Assembly (NCBI GenBank): GCA_002319965.1
Contig: DCJQ01000025.1
Location: forward strand, 18,759 to 82,758
Length of the DNA: 64,000 nt
Direction of reading: 5' to 3'
Source: Megasphaera sp. UBA1696
GTDB taxonomy: Bacteria > Bacillota > Negativicutes > Veillonellales > Megasphaeraceae
The translations under genes and the position numbers were made by a program. Below the pieces are notes generated by a model, which saw nothing but the letters and a program-made list of their open reading frames with translations, did no database searches and was not told the origin of the DNA. Numbering within the stretch: position 1 is the stretch's first letter; each line of letters opens with the position of its first letter. Positions 60,495 to 64,000 of the stretch are shown here, one piece after another.

Positions 60495-60531
60495 TTATTC
60501 GGCTGTAGCTTCATACATATATATTTCCTCC
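60495..60531 (-). other. Seven-codon leader with in-frame stop before the OCD-family gene
   Basis: GGAGG (60527-60531) and ATG (60516-60518) begin MYEATAE and stop at TAA (60495-60497), in the same frame as and directly adjoining the large gene. Without the stop it would be a natural N-terminus. Confidence 0.7.
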
Positions 60532-60593
60532 TTTTGTGGCATAATACCCAGATAATCTACTATCAGAAAGAGCGCTCGTTTCTTCATGGCTAG

Positions 60594-60624
60594 AGTATAA
60601 AGGTTGGAGCATCTCCAATGTCAA
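60594..60624 (-). promoter_or_regulatory. MerR-type promoter of the OCD-family gene
   Basis: Minus-strand TTGACA (60619-60624) and TATACT (60594-60599) are separated by 19 bp instead of 17, and a perfect dyad TTGGAG-N3-CTCCAA (60604-60618) fills the spacer. This is the hallmark of MerR-activated promoters and points to the MerR protein at 57139-57948. Confidence 0.85.
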
Positions 60625-61180
60625 TACATAAATTGATTTTTTTAGATATTATCTTTTCGTTTTAGTTCTAGTTTTTTTCTCTGTAATTCCTCTTTATCTC
60701 AACCTACATTGACTTTGATACAATGGAATGACAGCCGAGATTCCCGCCGTATATGACCTCGATAAAAAATTCAAGTTACAACTTACCTTAGAAGATAATT
60801 TTCCCTATGATAAATCATTTGCTAAATTGCCTTCCGTATAAAACAATGACTCTCAAATTTGCAGGGACACTTAGAGCTTTCTGAGAAAGAGCTGTATCAA
60901 ATACTGTTACAGCAAATTGAAACCATCAGCCTATATCGGCATATTTTCACAAATCAATAATGAACTGACATAGTTATGGACGAACTCACTGAAGACACCG
61001 CCACGTTGGAGTTCATTTATGACATGGCCAAAAAAAGAGTTTGTGCACAGATAAGCTCAATATAAAGGCAAGCGTTGATATGCATCTAACAAACTGTACC
61101 CGTTCTTTACGTTTTAATTTCTGTATTGAAGGCAACTCATATAATCCTTTCTACCACACCGAAGAACATCTACCGGCTTA
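60625..61180. pseudogene. AT-rich gap with decayed coding fragments
   Basis: Plus-strand pieces look like eroded protein: MTAEIPAVYDLDKKFKLQLT with a stop (60728 on), HLELSEKELYQILLQQIETI (about 60867 on) and MDELTEDTATLEFIYDMAKK (about 60975 on), in different frames and with stops between. I do not recognise the source gene. No RNA gene is seen. Confidence 0.35.
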
Positions 61181-61425
61181 CCATCAAGTTTCTTATCCAT
61201 ATAGTTATCGCTTTTTAGTATAAAAAATGACCTCCTAAAGTCAGACCAAAGATCTAACCTTAGGAGGTCGGTTTATATTGTGAATGAGTAGGAATAAGTC
61301 AGGCAGTATTGTCCTATTACGGGGCCCCGCTGGCCATGACCAAGCCGATTACCTCTGCTGCCCCGTTTCGCTTCAAGGCTTTGGCACAGGCCTCGAGGGT
61401 TGCACCGGTCGTGAAGATGTCGTCT
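61181..61425. repeat. comF 3'-end repeat, native copy C
   Basis: The native source of copies A and B: the last 36 codons of comF, its downstream sequence, the terminator (61229-61269) and about 49 bp beyond it. 61230-61425 is 99 percent identical to 56697-56892. Confidence 0.9.
61222..61269 (-). terminator. comF terminator
   Basis: GACCTCCTAA/TTAGGAGGTC stem followed on the minus strand by ATTTTTTA. The same hairpin occurs in copies A and B. Confidence 0.85.
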
Positions 61426-61970
61426 ACAAGGAGGATATGTTTATTCCTAACGTCGGCTGTTTCGCGAAGGCCGAAGGCTCGGTGTACGTTTTCGGAGCGC
61501 TGACTTCTGGGAAGGTGCCACTGGGCTTCTGTCGGCCGCAGGCGCTGGAGGAGGTCGGCCCAGCGATAATGATCGTCGGCCCATTCTTTAAAAAGGCTTT
61601 CGACCTGGTTGAATCCGCGGTGCTTTAGTTTCTCCGGCGCCAAGGGGACGGGAACGACCATGTCGATGTTTTTTAACCGTTCGGGCCAGGGAAAGCGATC
61701 CAGAAGCACCCGGCAGGCCCGGCATTTTCCCTCTCTGCCCTTATATTTAATATCGTGAATCAGCCGGCGCATGACTCCGTCGTAGTCGGCCAAACAGTAA
61801 CAGGCATCGAGGGCTTTCAACTGTTGGGAGCGGTTGATGCGCCGCGGATGCCAAACCGCTGCCAGGCAGGACGGGCACCAGTCGCCGTCCCATTTCATGA
61901 GGACGCCGCAGGACGGACAGGTCGGCGGGTAGAAGAGATCGGCAATAACGGTGAGCAGTGACATAGGCAT
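61317..61970 (-). CDS. comF: ComF-family phosphoribosyltransferase-like protein
   Basis: 217 residues. Double zinc finger near the N-terminus (PTCPSCGVL and DGDWCPSCL), a second Cys pair (GKCRACRVL), VVPVPLAPEKLKHRGFNQVE and the phosphoribosyltransferase loop LLVDDIFTTGATLEAC. The family acts in DNA uptake during transformation in Firmicutes and Proteobacteria, with an unsettled biochemical role. It follows recD2 by 18 bp on the same strand, so they form one operon. Its 3' end is the site around which two accessory modules are stacked. Confidence 0.92.
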   Translation of the reverse strand: MPMSLLTVIADLFYPPTCPSCGVLMKWDGDWCPSCLAAVWHPRRINRSQQLKALDACYCLADYDGVMRRLIHDIKYKGREGKCRACRVLLDRFPWPERLKNIDMVVPVPLAPEKLKHRGFNQVESLFKEWADDHYRWADLLQRLRPTEAQWHLPRSQRSENVHRAFGLRETADVRNKHILLVDDIFTTGATLEACAKALKRNGAAEVIGLVMASGAP

Positions 61971-61988
61971 GCCTCCTGTCGCAACATA

Positions 61989-64000
61989 TTACGTAAGCAG
62001 CTCTCCTTGGAGCCGCGGAATGAGCAAGGTAAATCTCCGGCTCGTCCGCTGGTTCTGGACAGCCGTTTGGACGGCCCTTTTGGTGCCGACCAGGATGACT
62101 TTTCGTTTAGCCCGGGTGACGGCCGTGTAGAAGAGATTTCGCTGGAGCATGATGGAATGGCTGTTGACCAGGGCCATGATGACCGTATGGTATTCGCTCC
62201 CCTGGCTCTTATGGACGGTGATGGCGTAGGCCAGAGTAATTTCATCGATTTCCGCACCTTCATACTTGACGTCCTGCTCAGGGTAACGGACGTAGACCAT
62301 GTCATGCTGTACGGCAAAGATTTGGCCGATATCGCCGTTAAATACGCCTTTTTCGTAATCGTTGTGCTTCTGCATGACCTTATCGCCGACGCGAAAAATC
62401 ATGTGACGGCCCTTCAATTCGCCCTTCCCCGGAATGGCCGGATTGAGCCGTTCCTGAATAAGCTGATTGAGGTTGTCGACGCCGCAGGGATCTTTGTACA
62501 TAGGCGACAAGACCTGGACGGCAAATTCGTCGCCCGTTTCCTCGACTTCACTGCGGTACAAGGCGCCGATCTGTGTCGCCCCGTCGGCTTCGGTCTCGAT
62601 TTCGACGAAGCGGAATTCCAAGTCTTCGTTGACCACCGGCAGGCGGCCGTTGTTGATGAGGTGGGCGTTGGTGACGATGCGGCCCCCTTCTTTTTGGCGA
62701 AAAATCGTATCTAAGCGGACGACGGGAACCGTTTCCGAGGCAATGACGTCATGGAGGACGGCGCCGGCCCCAACCGACGGCAATTGGTCAGCATCGCCGA
62801 CGAGGATACAGCGGCATTGGGGCTTCAAGGCATTCAGCAAGTGGTACATCATTTCCATGTCGAGCATGGACACTTCGTCGACGATGACTAAATCGGCCGG
62901 CAATAGCTTCGTTTCATTGTATTCAAAGGACTGGACTCGGCCGACATATCCGTCGGGAACGAGGAGTCGATGAATGGTCTTGGCCTTGCGCTGCGTCGTT
63001 TCTGCCAGTCGCTTGGCTGCCCTCCCCGTCGGCGCACAGAGCAGGATGCGCAGGCCTTCCTGTTCGGCCAGGCGAATGATGGTCTGCACGACGGTCGTCT
63101 TCCCCGTCCCGGGACCGCCGGTAATGACGGTCATCCCCGACTGGAGGGATTTTTCGACGGCTTCCCGCTGCTTGTCTGCCAGTTCAAAATGACAGGAATC
63201 CTGCCATCGGTCGAGAAAGAGCTGAACATGCGTTTTAAGGGAAAGAGGCTTCATGGCAGCCATCTCGCGAATCCGACCGGCAATGGCTTCTTCCTCTTCG
63301 TAGGCTTCCGGCGTATAGACGTAGACCGTACCTTCGAAGTCCGCCGTCCGCAATTGTCCCATGTCGACCGTATCCTGTAAGATATCGTGGAGACCTAAGG
63401 CATCAGCCTGCAGGAGAAAGGCCGCCCGCCGCACCAGTTCTGCATCGGGAATGCAGACGTGGCCGTTCTGGGTCATCGTCTGGAGGACGTAAGCCAGGCC
63501 GGCGCCGAGGCGCTGCGGCGACTGGCGGTCCATGCCGTAAGCCAGCGCAATTTGATCGGCCGTCTTAAAGCCGAAGCCTTCGATTTCATGAATCATCCGA
63601 TACGGTTCTTCCGTCAAGACGTATTTCACATCGTCGCCGTACTTCTGCAGGAGCCGGCCGGCATAACGTCCGGCGACGCCGTGCTGTTCCAAATCGTAGG
63701 CGATGTCGTTGATCTGTTTTTCTTCGTAGAAGGATTCCGTAATGACGGCCAATTTTTTAGGGCCGATGCCTTCGATTTCAAGTAAGCGCTGAGCGTCCTT
63801 TTCCAAAATTTTCATCGTGTCCTTGCCGAAGTGAGCGACGACACGGTGGGCCAAAGCCGGCCCCATGCCTTTGACAGCGCCGCTTCCCAGGAAGCGTTCA
63901 ATACCGTCGACCGATTCGGGAATGACGCGGCTCCAACCGTCCGCTGCAAACTGGCGGCCGTAGCGCTTATGCTGTACCCAGTGTCCCTTCACTTCCAGTC
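61989..64000 (-). CDS. recD2: RecD2-type ATP-dependent DNA helicase (5' end outside window)
   Basis: At least 670 residues; the frame stays open to the right edge (LEVKGHWVQHKRYGRQF), so the N-terminal part is missing. Visible: helix-hairpin-helix region (AVKGMGPALAHRVVAHFGKD, LEIEGIGPKKLAVI), Walker A VITGGPGTGKTTVVQTI, Walker B VIVDEVSMLDMEMMYHLL, QADQLPSVG-type motif III, and near the C-terminus AYAITVHKSQGSEYHTV and FYTAVTRAKRKVIL. A 5'-3' helicase acting in DNA repair without RecBC. It heads the operon with comF. Confidence 0.93.
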   Translation of the reverse strand, partial: LEVKGHWVQHKRYGRQFAADGWSRVIPESVDGIERFLGSGAVKGMGPALAHRVVAHFGKDTMKILEKDAQRLLEIEGIGPKKLAVITESFYEEKQINDIAYDLEQHGVAGRYAGRLLQKYGDDVKYVLTEEPYRMIHEIEGFGFKTADQIALAYGMDRQSPQRLGAGLAYVLQTMTQNGHVCIPDAELVRRAAFLLQADALGLHDILQDTVDMGQLRTADFEGTVYVYTPEAYEEEEAIAGRIREMAAMKPLSLKTHVQLFLDRWQDSCHFELADKQREAVEKSLQSGMTVITGGPGTGKTTVVQTIIRLAEQEGLRILLCAPTGRAAKRLAETTQRKAKTIHRLLVPDGYVGRVQSFEYNETKLLPADLVIVDEVSMLDMEMMYHLLNALKPQCRCILVGDADQLPSVGAGAVLHDVIASETVPVVRLDTIFRQKEGGRIVTNAHLINNGRLPVVNEDLEFRFVEIETEADGATQIGALYRSEVEETGDEFAVQVLSPMYKDPCGVDNLNQLIQERLNPAIPGKGELKGRHMIFRVGDKVMQKHNDYEKGVFNGDIGQIFAVQHDMVYVRYPEQDVKYEGAEIDEITLAYAITVHKSQGSEYHTVIMALVNSHSIMLQRNLFYTAVTRAKRKVILVGTKRAVQTAVQNQRTSRRFTLLIPRLQGELLT

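Noticed and set aside
56697..61425. Insertion sequence or integrative element with att sites
   Set aside because: No transposase, integrase or resolvase gene and no terminal inverted repeats were found between the comF-tail copies, so a named mobile element type is not claimed.

Overview
The window looks like chromosomal DNA of an obligately anaerobic, GC-moderate member of the Negativicutes, most likely Megasphaera or a close relative. This is inferred from a large pyruvate:ferredoxin oxidoreductase, acetate kinase, a Firmicutes-type recJ-rel-dtd-hisS-aspS gene order, a standalone RecD2 helicase and general codon use. It was not confirmed by any database search. No tRNA, rRNA, CRISPR array, complete insertion sequence or integrase was found.

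Layout. 0-2.6 kb: broken gene remnants around a secreted PQQ-type sugar dehydrogenase homologue. 2.6-13.7 kb: housekeeping genes rlmD, a nucleoside-salvage cluster (nudF-deoB-deoA), an RclA-like flavoenzyme, rpsO / pnp-dut and a second disulfide reductase. 13.7-17.5 kb: an arsenic resistance operon arsR-arsD-arsA-acr3 with a clear promoter and two operator copies. 17.5-29 kb: a compact nine-gene operon recJ-rel-dtd-MBL-AI2E-fur-hemZ-hisS-aspS. 29-47.7 kb: mostly single transcription units, including a transporter-kinase fusion, PFOR with a divergent LysR, ackA, tmcAL, gltS, sel1, clpB, a degenerate SpeD homologue and an HD-GYP protein.

47.8-61.4 kb is the accessory part. It holds (i) an Rpn/PD-(D/E)XK nuclease with a strong internal Shine-Dalgarno/ATG that would make a 72-residue C-terminal protein, followed by two further free-standing copies of that C-terminal cassette; (ii) a secreted hydrolase and an MFS/LysR pair; (iii) two metabolic modules (PhzF-aminotransferase-LysR and MerR-YkvI-ornithine cyclodeaminase family) stacked downstream of comF and bounded by repeated copies of the comF 3' end and its terminator; (iv) a truncated 3'-end copy directly behind the YkvI transporter gene. 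The recurrence of 3'-end duplications at three unrelated genes within 14 kb is the most unusual property of the window. The MerR module also has its own textbook MerR-type promoter (19-bp spacer with a central dyad).

61.3-64 kb: comF followed on the same strand by recD2, which runs off the right end of the window.

Genes that seem to work together: nucleoside catabolism (NUDIX, phosphopentomutase, pyrimidine phosphorylase); arsenite sensing, chaperoning, ATPase and efflux; translation and stringent response (hisS, aspS, dtd, rel); pyruvate to acetate (PFOR, AckA), with the acetate-using tRNA ligase TmcAL close to ackA.
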